In this document: positions 14,544-22,645 of the stretch, piece after piece
How the letters are laid out: each line of letters begins with the position of its first letter
How positions within the stretch are numbered: position 1 is the first letter of the stretch
NCBI GenBank assembly: GCA_964458655.1
Contig: CAYWJT010000048.1
Coordinates: 1 to 22,675, forward strand
DNA length: 22,675 nucleotides
Source: CAYWJT01 sp964458655
GTDB lineage: Bacteria > Acidobacteriota > Aminicenantia > Aminicenantales > Saccharicenantaceae
Reading direction: 5' to 3'
Made by a program: the position numbers and the translations under genes
Notes under the pieces: model-generated
Told to the model about the DNA's origin: nothing
The model's database searches: none
What the model saw: only the letters and a program-made list of their open reading frames with translations

Positions 14544-15659
14544 ATGAAGTCGGCCTGGAAGGTCGGAAAGATAGCCGGGATCGAGTTCCGCATCGATTCC
14601 AGCTGGGTCGTCATTTTCGCGCTGTTCACCTGGACCCTGGCCGCCAATTATTTCCCGCGCCAGCATCCCGGCTGGCCCGCCCACCTGTACTGGGGTTTGG
14701 GGCTGCTCACCAGCCTGCTCGTCTTCGCCTCGGTCCTGTTCCACGAGCTGGCCCATTCGCTGGTCGCCAGGAGGAACGGCGAGGAGGTGCGCAGCATCAC
14801 CCTGTTCATTCTGGGCGGGGTCGCCCAGATAAGCGACGAGCCCAAGGAGCCGCTCAAGGAGCTGGGCATGGCCCTGGCCGGTCCGCTCTCGAGCTTCCTG
14901 CTGGCGGCCTTTTTCCTGGCCGTTTCGCTGGCCCTCGCCGGCCGCCACGAGCCCTTCCACGCCGCCGCCTCCTATCTCGCGATCATCAACCTCGCGCTCG
15001 GCGTCTTCAACCTGCTGCCCGGCTTTCCCATGGACGGCGGCCGGGTCCTGCGCTCTATCATCTGGAAGGCCACCGGCGACATCCGCAAGGCGACGCGGGT
15101 GGCGTCCGGGGTCGGGCAGGTGCTCTCGTTCCTGCTCATCGTCATCGGCCTGATGAGGTTCTTCCAAGGCGACTTCGGCGGGCTATGGCTGGTTCTGATC
15201 GGCTGGTTCCTGCACAACGCCTCCGTGCGCGGCTACGACCAGGTCATGATCAGGGCCGCCTTGGAAGGGCTTCGGGCCCGGGACCTGATGAGCGCCGACT
15301 TCCAGACCATATCTCCGGACAGCACGGTCCAGTCGCTCGTCGACGACCACATCCTGAAGAAGAGGGAACGAGTGTTCATCGTGGCCGAGGCCGGCGAGCT
15401 CCAGGGCATCGTCTGTCTCGAGGATGTCAAGAAGACGCCCAGGGAGAGCTGGGCGTCGCTGCGGGTCAGGGACATCATGACGCCCAAGGAGCGGCTGGAA
15501 TCCGTGGCCCTCGAGGCCGACGGAAGCTCGGTCCTGGAGCGGCTCGTTTCCAGGGACGTCCACCAGCTGCCCGTGGTCGAGGCGGGCAAGGTGGTCGGCA
15601 TCATCTGCCGTAACGACCTGCTCAAGGTCCTGCAGCTCCGCTCCGAGCTCGGCGTCTGA
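14544..15659 (+). CDS. site-2 protease-type M50 metalloprotease with CBS domains
   Basis: An intramembrane zinc metalloprotease of the SpoIVFB/Rv2869-like rhomboid-independent M50 group, 371 residues. Several hydrophobic segments occupy about 20-220. The zinc motif LFHELAHS has His67, Glu68 and His71, and the third ligand lies in LLPGFPMDGGR (Asp164). Two CBS domains follow (about 245-365), as in MDLMSADFQTISP and DIMTPKERLESVA; they likely bind an adenine nucleotide and tune activity. It starts 9 nt after the ferritin-like gene. The substrate is unknown; sigma-factor or membrane-protein cleavage is the family theme. Confidence 0.88.
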   Translation: MKSAWKVGKIAGIEFRIDSSWVVIFALFTWTLAANYFPRQHPGWPAHLYWGLGLLTSLLVFASVLFHELAHSLVARRNGEEVRSITLFILGGVAQISDEPKEPLKELGMALAGPLSSFLLAAFFLAVSLALAGRHEPFHAAASYLAIINLALGVFNLLPGFPMDGGRVLRSIIWKATGDIRKATRVASGVGQVLSFLLIVIGLMRFFQGDFGGLWLVLIGWFLHNASVRGYDQVMIRAALEGLRARDLMSADFQTISPDSTVQSLVDDHILKKRERVFIVAEAGELQGIVCLEDVKKTPRESWASLRVRDIMTPKERLESVALEADGSSVLERLVSRDVHQLPVVEAGKVVGIICRNDLLKVLQLRSELGV

Positions 15660-15676
15660 CAGGGAGGTTTTCGGCC

Positions 15677-16339
15677 ATGGCCGTCGCGAAGGAAGAGAAG
15701 GCCCGGGTGCGCCGCATCATCCGGCTCCTGAGGGAGCATTACCCGCAGAGCCGCACCGCCCTCGAGTTCGGGTCGCCGCTCGAACTGCTCGTAGCCACCA
15801 TCCTGGCCGCCCAGTGCACGGACGAGAGAGTCAACAGGATAACGCCCGTCCTGTTCAGGAGATACCCGGGCGCGGCCGAGCTGGCCGCCGCCGAGCGTTC
15901 CGAGCTCGAGGACATCATCAGGCCGACCGGCTTTTTCAGGAACAAGGCCAAGAGCATCATGGGCGCCGCCCGCAAGATCGTGGACGACTTCGGGGGAAAA
16001 GTCCCGGATTCCATGGATGAGCTGATTCAGCTTCCCGGCGTCGCCCGCAAGACCGCCAACATCGTCCTGGCCGCGGCCTTCAAGAAGGCCGAGGGCATCG
16101 CCGTCGACACCCACGTCAGGCGGTTGGCGGGGCGGCTCGGCCTCTCCAAGAACGACGACCCGGAGAAGATCGAGCGCGACCTGATGGAGCTCGTTCCCAG
16201 GGAGGACTGGCTCGATTTCAACTTCATGCTGGTGGACCACGGCCGGGCGGTCTGTCAGGCCCGCAAGCCCGACTGCCGCGGCTGCTTCCTGAGCCGGCTC
16301 TGCCCCTCGGCGGGCGAGTTCGAGCGCGGGGAAAAATGA
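15677..16339 (+). CDS. nth: endonuclease III
   Basis: A base-excision glycosylase and AP lyase that removes oxidised pyrimidines. The 220-residue protein has the helix-hairpin-helix LPGVARKTANIV with catalytic Lys125 and the partner Asp144 in AVDTHVRR. The C-terminal 4Fe-4S loop CQARKPDCRGCFLSRLC has the exact C-x6-C-x2-C-x5-C spacing. AGGGAGG lies upstream of ATG 15677. It is another Fe-S client in this region. Family and activity are very secure. Confidence 0.96.
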   Translation: MAVAKEEKARVRRIIRLLREHYPQSRTALEFGSPLELLVATILAAQCTDERVNRITPVLFRRYPGAAELAAAERSELEDIIRPTGFFRNKAKSIMGAARKIVDDFGGKVPDSMDELIQLPGVARKTANIVLAAAFKKAEGIAVDTHVRRLAGRLGLSKNDDPEKIERDLMELVPREDWLDFNFMLVDHGRAVCQARKPDCRGCFLSRLCPSAGEFERGEK

Positions 16340-16348
16340 GGGGAAGGC

Positions 16349-17362
16349 GTGGCGGCGCGTGAAGCGATGCTCTGGGAACCCCGAGGGAACGGCGGCGTTT
16401 CCTGCTCCCTCTGCGCCCACCGCTGCCTCATAAAGCCCGGCAAGCGGGGCGTCTGCGGCGTGCGGGAGAACAGAGAAGGCACGCTTTGCACGCTCGTTTT
16501 CGGCCAGGCCGTCGCGGTCCACGTCGACCCCATCGAGAAGAAGCCGCTCTACCATTTCCTGCCAGGCAGCAAGGCCCTGTCGATAGCCACGGTCGGCTGC
16601 AACTTCCGCTGCCCCTTCTGCCAGAACTGGACCATCTCGCAGTCGCCGCGGCTCGAGCCAGGCGACATTCCCGGCGAGGACTTCCCGCCCGAAGACGTGG
16701 TCAGGGCGGCCCTGAAGTCCCGTTCGGCGAGCATCTCCTACACTTACACCGAGCCGACCATCTTCTTCGAATACGCCTACGAGACGGCGAAGCCGGCGAA
16801 AAAAGCCGGCCTGGCCAACACCTTCGTGACCAACGGCTACATGACGGCCGAGGCGCTCCAGGCCATGAAGGGCCTGCTCGACGCGGCCAACGTGGACCTG
16901 AAATTCTTCCGCGACGAAAGCTACAGGAAGGTCTGCGGGGCGCGCCTCCAGCCGGTCCTGGATTCGATCAGGCTCATGAAGGAGCTGGGCGTCTGGGTCG
17001 AGGTCACGACCCTGGTCGTCCCCGGGCTGAACGACGGCGAAGAGGAGCTCGCCGGCATAGCCCGCTTCCTAGCCGGCCTCGACCCCGGCCTGCCCTGGCA
17101 CATCAGCCGCTACCACCCCGACTACGAGTTCACCGAGCCCGGTCCGACGCCCGTGAAGACCCTGCGCCGGGCCGCTGAGATCGGCCGCCGCGAGGGCCTG
17201 AAATATGTTTACATCGGCAACGTCTGGGGCGAGTCCGAAGACACGAACTGCCACAACTGCGGCGCCCCGCTCATCCGCCGGGAAGACTTCGCCGTTCTCG
17301 AGAACAGGATACGGGACGGCCGCTGCCCGGATTGCTCGACCCTCATCCCAGGGGTGTTTTGA
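16349..17362 (+). CDS. amrS: AmmeMemoRadiSam-type radical SAM enzyme
   Basis: A 337-residue radical SAM protein. The cluster motif CNFRCPFC gives Cys84, Cys88 and Cys91. An N-terminal Cys set (Cys19, Cys22, Cys26) in SCSLCAHRC and GVCGVREN is typical of the AmrS/PflA-like family. Substrate-region motifs include TYTEPTIFFEYAYET and FVTNGYM. A C-terminal Cys group (CHNCG and CPDC) could bind zinc. AmrS normally works with AMMECR1 and Memo-family proteins, neither of which is in this window. GTG 16349 has GAGGGGAAG upstream, 9 nt after nth; ATG 16367 is an alternative. The reaction of the system is not established by this sequence. Confidence 0.85.
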   Translation: MAAREAMLWEPRGNGGVSCSLCAHRCLIKPGKRGVCGVRENREGTLCTLVFGQAVAVHVDPIEKKPLYHFLPGSKALSIATVGCNFRCPFCQNWTISQSPRLEPGDIPGEDFPPEDVVRAALKSRSASISYTYTEPTIFFEYAYETAKPAKKAGLANTFVTNGYMTAEALQAMKGLLDAANVDLKFFRDESYRKVCGARLQPVLDSIRLMKELGVWVEVTTLVVPGLNDGEEELAGIARFLAGLDPGLPWHISRYHPDYEFTEPGPTPVKTLRRAAEIGRREGLKYVYIGNVWGESEDTNCHNCGAPLIRREDFAVLENRIRDGRCPDCSTLIPGVF

Positions 17363-17425
17363 AACGGGGAAATAAAACGGGGGACAGGCACCGCAGGTGC
17401 CTGTCCCCCGTTTTTCTCCGTTTCA
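17360..17425. repeat. long REP-like palindrome
   Basis: An inner perfect stem of 19 bp (AAAACGGGGGACAGGCACC at 17374-17392 against 17396-17414) has a GCA loop. An outer pair of 11-nt arms (17360-17370 and 17415-17425) matches at 10 of 11. The whole is a 66-nt imperfect palindrome that overlaps the last codon of the radical SAM gene. Copies with the core GGGGACAGGCACC are common dispersed repeats in several bacterial genomes. A TTTTTC after the inner stem could also make it an intrinsic terminator. Confidence 0.7.
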
Positions 17426-17573
17426 CCCCCGGGCCGCGGACTTCCAGCGATCCTGTTAAATCCGCGGAGTGACGGATGCTAAATAATGGGCCCTGAGGCT
17501 ATCAGCAAAGTGCCTGATATATAATAATATGCGATAATAACTTGTTAAATATTGGGACGCATCAAGTGAATTA

Positions 17574-17601
17574 TTGAATATTCTGATCGCTCTATTATAT
17601 A
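17574..17601 (+). promoter_or_regulatory. possible promoter of the archease-rtcB operon
   Basis: TTGAAT (17574-17579) and TATATA (17596-17601) are 16 nt apart, in an AT-rich gap. The frame is open from a TTG here, but that TTG is better read as the -35. The upstream part of the gap (17426-17573) also holds a 7-bp inverted repeat, CCGCGGA at 17434 with TCCGCGG at 17461, and several AT-rich -10-like tracts. Confidence 0.35.
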
Positions 17602-17624
17602 AGCAAGAGGCTGGGAAAAATCCG

Positions 17625-18071
17625 ATGGAAAAAGACGCTCCGGGAGCCGGCCGTAGGTACGTGATCCTGCCTCATACTGCGGACGGCAAGTTCCAGGCCT
17701 TCGGCCGCACCCTGGAAGAGGCCTTCGCCAACGCCGGCCTGGCCATGGTCTCGTTCATGTGGGACTGGAGCAGGGTCGAGGCCAGGCTGAAGAAGCCGGT
17801 CCGGGTCGAGGCAAGGGACCTGGAGCAGCTGCTGAGCAGGTACCTGAACGAAGTGCTCTATCTCTTCGAGCGGGAGCGTTTCCTGCTCGGCCGGGTCGAG
17901 CGCCTCGTCATCCGCGAATCCGGCGGCCGATTCGGGCTTGAGGCCGAGCTCGCCGGGGACAGCCTCTCGCCGCGCTACGAAGTGAGCGGCGAGGTCAAGG
18001 CCGTGACCTACAACGAGATGAAAATAGAGAGGAATGACGGCTGCCTGGTCCAGGTGGTCGTCGACCTGTGA
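17625..18071 (+). CDS. archease
   Basis: Archease is the small metal-binding cofactor that lets RtcB be guanylylated for multiple turnovers. The 148-residue protein has the family N-terminus VILPHTADGKFQAFG with GRTLEEAFANAGLAM, the central ARDLEQLLSRYLNEVLYL, and the C-terminal EVKAVTYNEMKIE. The final Asp-Leu fits the terminal acidic ligand. ATG 17625 is the first ATG; TTG 17574 would add 17 residues not seen in the family. rtcB starts 7 nt after the stop, a well-known pairing, so they are one operon. Confidence 0.93.
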   Translation: MEKDAPGAGRRYVILPHTADGKFQAFGRTLEEAFANAGLAMVSFMWDWSRVEARLKKPVRVEARDLEQLLSRYLNEVLYLFERERFLLGRVERLVIRESGGRFGLEAELAGDSLSPRYEVSGEVKAVTYNEMKIERNDGCLVQVVVDL

Positions 18072-18078
18072 GGCCGCC

Positions 18079-19500
18079 ATGGAACTCAGGAAGATAAGCG
18101 ACAACGTCTGGGAGATCCCCAGGCAAGGGGAAATGAGGGTGCCGGCCGTGATCTATTCCTCGGCCCGCCTGCTCGAGGCCGTCAGGCGCGACATGACCCT
18201 GACCCAGGCCCGGAACGTCGCCTGCCTGCCGGGCATCGAGCGCGGCTCCTACGTCATGCCAGACGCCCACCAGGGCTACGGCTTCCCCATCGGCGGTGTC
18301 GCCGCCTTCGACCTCGACGAGGGCGTGATATCGCCGGGCGGCGTCGGCTACGACATCAACTGCGGTGTCAGGCTCCTGCGCACCGACTTCACCGAGAAGG
18401 ACGTCGCGGCCAAACGCAGGGAGCTGCTCGAGGAGATCTTCAAGGAGGTGCCGGCCGGCGTAGGCAAGAGCGGGGTCACGAAGCTCAGCCGCGGCGTCCT
18501 CAACGAGATCCTGGTCAAGGGAGCAGAGTGGGCCGTCGAGAACGGCTACGGCACGCAAGATGACCTGGACCGGACGGAGGAGCACGGCCGGATGAAGGAC
18601 GCCGGCTTTGACGGCGTCTCGCCGCGGGCGCTCGAAAGGGGAATCCCCCAGCTCGGGACGCTCGGCTCGGGCAACCATTTCCTCGAGATCCAGAAGGTCG
18701 AGAGGATCTACGACGAGGCCGCCGCCCGCGTCTTCGGCATCGACGCCCCGGGCCAGGTCCTGGTCATGGTCCACTGCGGCAGCCGCGGCCTGGGGCACCA
18801 GGTGGCCACCGATTACATCGAGCTCATGGAGAACGCCTTCGGCGTCAAGGGCCTGCCCGACCGGGAGCTGGTCAACGCGCCCTTCAAGTCGGAGCTCGGC
18901 CGGCGCTACTACCGGGCGATGTGCGCCGCCGTCAACTACGCCTTCGCCAACCGCCAGATGATCGCCCACTGGGTGCGGCAGGTCTTCGCCAAAGTGCTGG
19001 GCGGCTCGAGAGGCATGCGCCAGGTCTACGACGTCTGCCACAACGTGGCCAAGGTCGAGAAGCACGTCATCGACGGCCGCGAGAAGGCGGTCTGCGTCCA
19101 CCGCAAGGGCGCGACGCGCAGTTTCGGGCCCGGCCGACCGGAGATACCCGAGGCCTACCGCGGCGTCGGCCAGCCGGTCATCATCCCCGGCAGCATGGGC
19201 ACGGCCTCCTACATCCTAGCGGGCACGGCGGCCGCCGAGGAGCTGAGCTTCAGCTCGACCGCCCACGGCGCCGGCAGGCTCATGTCGCGGCACGAGGCCC
19301 TGCGCCGCTTCCGTGGCGAACAGATCCGCGACGAGCTGGCCGGCCGGGGCATCGAGCTCCGCTCGACCAGCTGGAAAGGCGTCGCCGAGGAAGCCTCGGC
19401 CGCCTACAAGGACGTCGACGAGGTCGTCCGAGTTTCCGACGAGGTCGGGCTGGGCCGGCTGGTGGCCCGGGTGGTGCCGGTCGGCGTCATGAAGGGTTGA
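18079..19500 (+). CDS. rtcB: RNA ligase RtcB
   Basis: RtcB joins 2',3'-cyclic phosphate and 5'-hydroxyl RNA ends using GTP and Mn2+. The protein has 473 residues. Metal and nucleotide ligands line up with the archaeal enzyme: Asp92 and Cys95 in GYDINCGVR, His200 in GSGNHFLE, His232 in VHCGSRGLGH, His321 in DVCHNVAK and the guanylated His396 in TAHGAGR. PDAHQGYGFPIGGV and VHRKGATRSFGPG are also present. ATG 18079 directly follows archease and is supported by conservation; earlier in-frame codons are part of the archease gene. Its 3' end overlaps the convergent polX by 14 bp. RNA repair or tRNA maturation is the likely role. Confidence 0.97.
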   Translation: MELRKISDNVWEIPRQGEMRVPAVIYSSARLLEAVRRDMTLTQARNVACLPGIERGSYVMPDAHQGYGFPIGGVAAFDLDEGVISPGGVGYDINCGVRLLRTDFTEKDVAAKRRELLEEIFKEVPAGVGKSGVTKLSRGVLNEILVKGAEWAVENGYGTQDDLDRTEEHGRMKDAGFDGVSPRALERGIPQLGTLGSGNHFLEIQKVERIYDEAAARVFGIDAPGQVLVMVHCGSRGLGHQVATDYIELMENAFGVKGLPDRELVNAPFKSELGRRYYRAMCAAVNYAFANRQMIAHWVRQVFAKVLGGSRGMRQVYDVCHNVAKVEKHVIDGREKAVCVHRKGATRSFGPGRPEIPEAYRGVGQPVIIPGSMGTASYILAGTAAAEELSFSSTAHGAGRLMSRHEALRRFRGEQIRDELAGRGIELRSTSWKGVAEEASAAYKDVDEVVRVSDEVGLGRLVARVVPVGVMKG

Positions 19501-21232
19501 GCCGGCGCTTGCCGCCGGGTTTCTTGGCGCCGGCGCGGCCGGTCAGGCTTTCGGCCGACAAACAGTTGAGGATGTCGGACGTCCCGAGCCAGGCCCGGCG
19601 GGCCACGGCCACGCCGAAGCGCATCATGCTCAGACCTTCCGGATGGTGGGTGTCGGTCCCGATGCTGATCCTGACGCCGTGTTCCCGCGCCTTTTTCAGG
19701 TTGTGCTCGTCAAGGTCCAGGCGGTCGTAGTAGGCGTTGAGCTCGAGGGCCTTGCCGCCGCGGGCCGCGGCCTCGATGACCCTGTCGATGTCCACTTCGT
19801 AGCCTTCGCGGCCCGAGATGAGCCGGCCGGTCGGATGGGCGATGACCCGGACGTGCGGGTTGGCGCAGGCCTTCGCGACGCGCTCGGTGACGTTCTTCTT
19901 GAACCCGGAGTGGACGGCCGCCACCACGAAATCCAGGCCGGCCAGGACCTTGTCGGGGAAATCCAGCCGGCCGTCGGCCAGGATATCGACCTCGACCCCC
20001 TTGAGGAGGCGGAAGCCCTTCAGGCGGCCGTTCAATCGGTCGATCTCCCGGCCCTGTTCGAGCAGGCGCTCGACGCTCAGCCCGCCCGCGTAGCCGGCCG
20101 AGACGGAGTGGTCGCAGACGGCGATGTAGGAGTAGCCGCGCTTGCGGCCGAGGGCGGCGATTTCCTCTAGCGTCATCGTCCCGTCGCTTGCCCGGCTGTG
20201 GACGTGCAGGTCGCCCTTGATGTCCTTTCCTTCGACCAGACGGGGCAGCTTGTCCTCGAGCGCGAGCTCGACCTCGCCCCGGTCCTCGCGCATCTCGGGC
20301 GGTATCCAGACCATGCCCAGGGCCCGGTAGCAGTCCTCTTCGGTGCGGCCGGCGACCCTTTTCTCGCCCCTGAAGATGCCGTATTCCGAGACCTTGAGGC
20401 CCATGTCCTTGGCCAGGCCCCGCAGCTTGATGTTGTGGGCTTTCGAGCCGGTGAAGTAAAGCAGGGCGGCCCCGTATTCGGCGGCGTCGACGACCCTCAG
20501 GTCAACCTGCCTCTCGATGCCCTCGACATTGGCTATTATGGAGCCCTTGGTCTCGCCCTCGGCCAGGACGCGGGTCGTGCCGGGGAAGCGGATGAAGGCC
20601 CGGATCACGCGGCCGCCGTTCTTGCCCGCGGCCAGGATGTCGATGTCGCCGACGGTCTCCTTCATCCGGCGCACCGACCCGGCCGGCGAGGCCTCGACGA
20701 CGCCGGGGATGCCCCTGACGAATTCGGTCAGGGCGTCGGCCAGGATGACGGCCTCATAGATCGAGATCCGGGAAGTGTATCTCTCATGGGCCGCGACGCC
20801 CTTCTTGATATTCTCGACCTTCTTTTCGCCCATGCCCTTGAGGGCCGCGAGCGAGCCGTCCTCGATGACCCGTTTCAGGTCATCCAGGCCCTTGACGCCG
20901 AGCTCCCTGTTCATCAGGCGGATGGTCTTGCCGCCGAGGCCCTGGACCTCGAGCAGCTCGAGCAGGGTTTCGGGTATGCCCTGGAAGGCCTCCTCGTACT
21001 TGGCCATGCGGCCGGTCTCGAGGTATTCCCTGATCTTGTCGGCCAGGCCGCGGCCGACGCCGGGGATGGACTCCAGGCGGTTCTCCGCGGCCAGGACGGC
21101 GACGTCCTCGGTCAGGTCCTCGACGGCGCGGGCGGCCCGGCGGTAGGCTCCGACCTTGAAGTCCAGCTCGCCCTTGATCTCGAGGGCGTCGGCGATGCGG
21201 TCGAACAGGGCCGCGATCTCCTTGTTCTTCAC
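19487..21232 (-). CDS. polX: PolX-type DNA polymerase/3'-5' exonuclease with PHP domain
   Basis: A 581-residue repair polymerase. The N-terminal half (about 1-330) is a family X polymerase with helix-hairpin-helix motifs (SIPGVGRGLADKI, LKGMGEKKVENI) and the nucleotidyltransferase motif AGSVRRMKETVGDIDIL, with a third Asp in ERQVDLRVVD. The C-terminal half (about 338-575) is a PHP phosphoesterase with DLHVHSRASDG, VCDHS, GVEVDIL, AAVHSGF, VIAHPTGRL and GTDTHHPEG. Both catalytic sets appear intact. Start is a GTG with AAAGGAG (21239-21246 on the plus strand) upstream. It is convergent with rtcB. A base-excision gap-filling role would complement Nth. Confidence 0.95.
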   Translation of the reverse strand: MKNKEIAALFDRIADALEIKGELDFKVGAYRRAARAVEDLTEDVAVLAAENRLESIPGVGRGLADKIREYLETGRMAKYEEAFQGIPETLLELLEVQGLGGKTIRLMNRELGVKGLDDLKRVIEDGSLAALKGMGEKKVENIKKGVAAHERYTSRISIYEAVILADALTEFVRGIPGVVEASPAGSVRRMKETVGDIDILAAGKNGGRVIRAFIRFPGTTRVLAEGETKGSIIANVEGIERQVDLRVVDAAEYGAALLYFTGSKAHNIKLRGLAKDMGLKVSEYGIFRGEKRVAGRTEEDCYRALGMVWIPPEMREDRGEVELALEDKLPRLVEGKDIKGDLHVHSRASDGTMTLEEIAALGRKRGYSYIAVCDHSVSAGYAGGLSVERLLEQGREIDRLNGRLKGFRLLKGVEVDILADGRLDFPDKVLAGLDFVVAAVHSGFKKNVTERVAKACANPHVRVIAHPTGRLISGREGYEVDIDRVIEAAARGGKALELNAYYDRLDLDEHNLKKAREHGVRISIGTDTHHPEGLSMMRFGVAVARRAWLGTSDILNCLSAESLTGRAGAKKPGGKRRLNPS

Positions 21233-21332
21233 TCCGGGCTCCTTTGCTTCGTGGATAGGATAATCCCAGGCAAGCTCCTAAGTAAAGGTCATGGTTTTTT
21301 AGGTAACTTTGTAAGCAAGCGCTCGTCCGAGA

Positions 21333-21369
21333 AAAAGCTTGTATGGATAATAGAACATGCTAAGCTTTT
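21333..21369. repeat. AT-rich inverted repeat in the polX/beta-propeller gap
   Basis: AAAAGCTT (21333-21340) and AAGCTTTT (21362-21369) are perfect complements with a 21-nt loop. The 250-bp gap between divergently read genes (21233-21482) is clearly more AT-rich than the rest of the window. No gene is visible in it. Confidence 0.35.
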
Positions 21370-21406
21370 ATTTAAGGTGACGGCTCGAAAAAGTACTTGA
21401 AATTAA

Positions 21407-21435
21407 TTGAAAAGAGCGGCAACGTTGCTTATCCT
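21407..21435 (+). promoter_or_regulatory. possible promoter of the beta-propeller gene
   Basis: TTGAAA (21407-21412, 5 of 6) and TATCCT (21430-21435, 4 of 6) are 17 nt apart. A start near 21442 would leave a 41-nt leader to ATG 21483. Confidence 0.35.
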
Positions 21436-21482
21436 GGGAGTTGTCGTCCTTGTGGGAAAGCATCCTGATAAGGATAAGTTCA

Positions 21483-22592
21483 ATGAGGCGGCCGGCCGGC
21501 GAAAAGGATAAAGGGATCGGGACTTACATCGCATGCTTGAGCTTAAGCCTTGCCATAACAGGCGCGGCGCCTGCCTCATCAGCGTTGGCCCCTGGATATA
21601 AAGAGAGAATCCTCAAATTGAACGAAATGCTTCGTATCATGGGTGACGGCGATAGATCCGTCTTCCGGGCGCCGTATGGTCTCTGGGTCGGGCCCGACGG
21701 CAACGCCTTTTTTTATGACGGTTACAAGCTGTTCGCCTTTAGTGCTTCGGGGGAGCGTTTATTCGCGATAATTGAAGCGGGGCAGGGCCCTGGAGAGGCG
21801 ATCGGCGAGACAAGCTATCTGGTGACGGAAAACGAAATACTTATCCAGGCCGTAAGCCCGCCTAAAATAATGAAGTATGACCTAAGCGGCAAGTATAAAA
21901 GCGAGTACCGCTTGGACCGGTTTCGGCTGTTCGCGTTCATAGGGATGGTCGGGGACTCGATATACGGTTTTCGGGATGAGCCGGCAATATCGGGAAACAG
22001 GACTGACAGATACATGGATCTTCCCTGCAATCTTTATGAGATATCCCGCGATTTCGGTTCTTTCGAAAAGGTATTTTCTTTTCCGATAAGGCATTTCGTC
22101 ATAAAGAATTATGCCTTTTGGCCCAGGGCAAGGCTGGATTTCGCATGGGATGGGCACCGTTTCGTGTTCGTTACGCATACGTCCGATTACCGGGTCGTCA
22201 AGTTCGACCTGGTCCCCAGGTCGGTTGCCGGCATTTTGGAGAGGAAGTACAAGAAAGTGAAAATTGAGGGCGAGCCCGAGAAAGGAAAACCCGGAATATT
22301 ATCGCCGCCGCCGAATGAATTCTATCAGGACATCGTGAAGCTGCTCATACATGGAGATAGATTGTGGGTGCTGACGTCGACAAAGGACGCACAAAACAGG
22401 CGCCTGGTGGACGAATACACAATGGACCTGAAGTACTTGGGCTGCTTCTATTTGGAGTACCCGTTAGATTGGAAGCCGAGGCCCTTTGCTTATGGTTCGA
22501 TGCGACTTCATGGAGACCTAGTATATTCATTGGATGAAAACAGCGCCGGTGATATGAGCTTTGCGATTTATAAAATGACCGATGTGAAATGA
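21483..22592 (+). CDS. secreted six-bladed beta-propeller-like protein
   Basis: A 369-residue protein with an N-terminal signal-like segment (TYIACLSLSLAITGAAPASSA), probably cleaved near residue 35, and no lipobox Cys. The body is a run of beta-rich blades: FRAPYGLWVGPDGNAFFYD, LFAFSASGERLFAI, PPKIMKYDLSGKYKSEYRL, DFAWDGHRFVFVTHTSDYRV, IHGDRLWVLTS. These resemble NHL/6-bladed propeller proteins. ATG 21483 has AAGGA at 21470-21474, 8 nt upstream; TTG 21441 would add 14 residues without a Shine-Dalgarno. Codon use is AT-richer (AAA, ATA, TAT) than in all other genes here, hinting at acquisition or weaker constraint. Ligand and function are unknown. Confidence 0.7.
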   Translation: MRRPAGEKDKGIGTYIACLSLSLAITGAAPASSALAPGYKERILKLNEMLRIMGDGDRSVFRAPYGLWVGPDGNAFFYDGYKLFAFSASGERLFAIIEAGQGPGEAIGETSYLVTENEILIQAVSPPKIMKYDLSGKYKSEYRLDRFRLFAFIGMVGDSIYGFRDEPAISGNRTDRYMDLPCNLYEISRDFGSFEKVFSFPIRHFVIKNYAFWPRARLDFAWDGHRFVFVTHTSDYRVVKFDLVPRSVAGILERKYKKVKIEGEPEKGKPGILSPPPNEFYQDIVKLLIHGDRLWVLTSTKDAQNRRLVDEYTMDLKYLGCFYLEYPLDWKPRPFAYGSMRLHGDLVYSLDENSAGDMSFAIYKMTDVK

Positions 22593-22607
22593 TCCCGTCC
22601 GCCGCGG

Positions 22608-22634
22608 TTGACTTTTGAGGTCGCTGCCCATAAT
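22608..22634 (+). promoter_or_regulatory. possible promoter of the right-edge gene
   Basis: TTGACT (22608-22613) and CATAAT (22629-22634) each match consensus at 5 of 6 positions, but the 15-nt spacer is shorter than usual. Position just before the ATG at 22646 would leave almost no leader. Confidence 0.25.
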
Positions 22635-22645
22635 TTAGAAGGGCC

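Noticed and set aside
17451..17471. Half-site-like ATCCTGTTAAA in the gap before archease
   Set aside because: Only the first half resembles the operators at 8291 and 10166; the second half is TCCGCGGA and does not match. It was not counted as a third copy.
18034..18078. In-frame upstream extension of rtcB from codon 18034
   Set aside because: It overlaps the end of archease and adds 15 residues absent from the RtcB family. ATG 18079 fits the family start.
21255..21268. ATAGGAT half-site upstream of polX
   Set aside because: No opposing ATCCTAT at the proper distance; a lone half-site in an AT-rich gap is likely chance.
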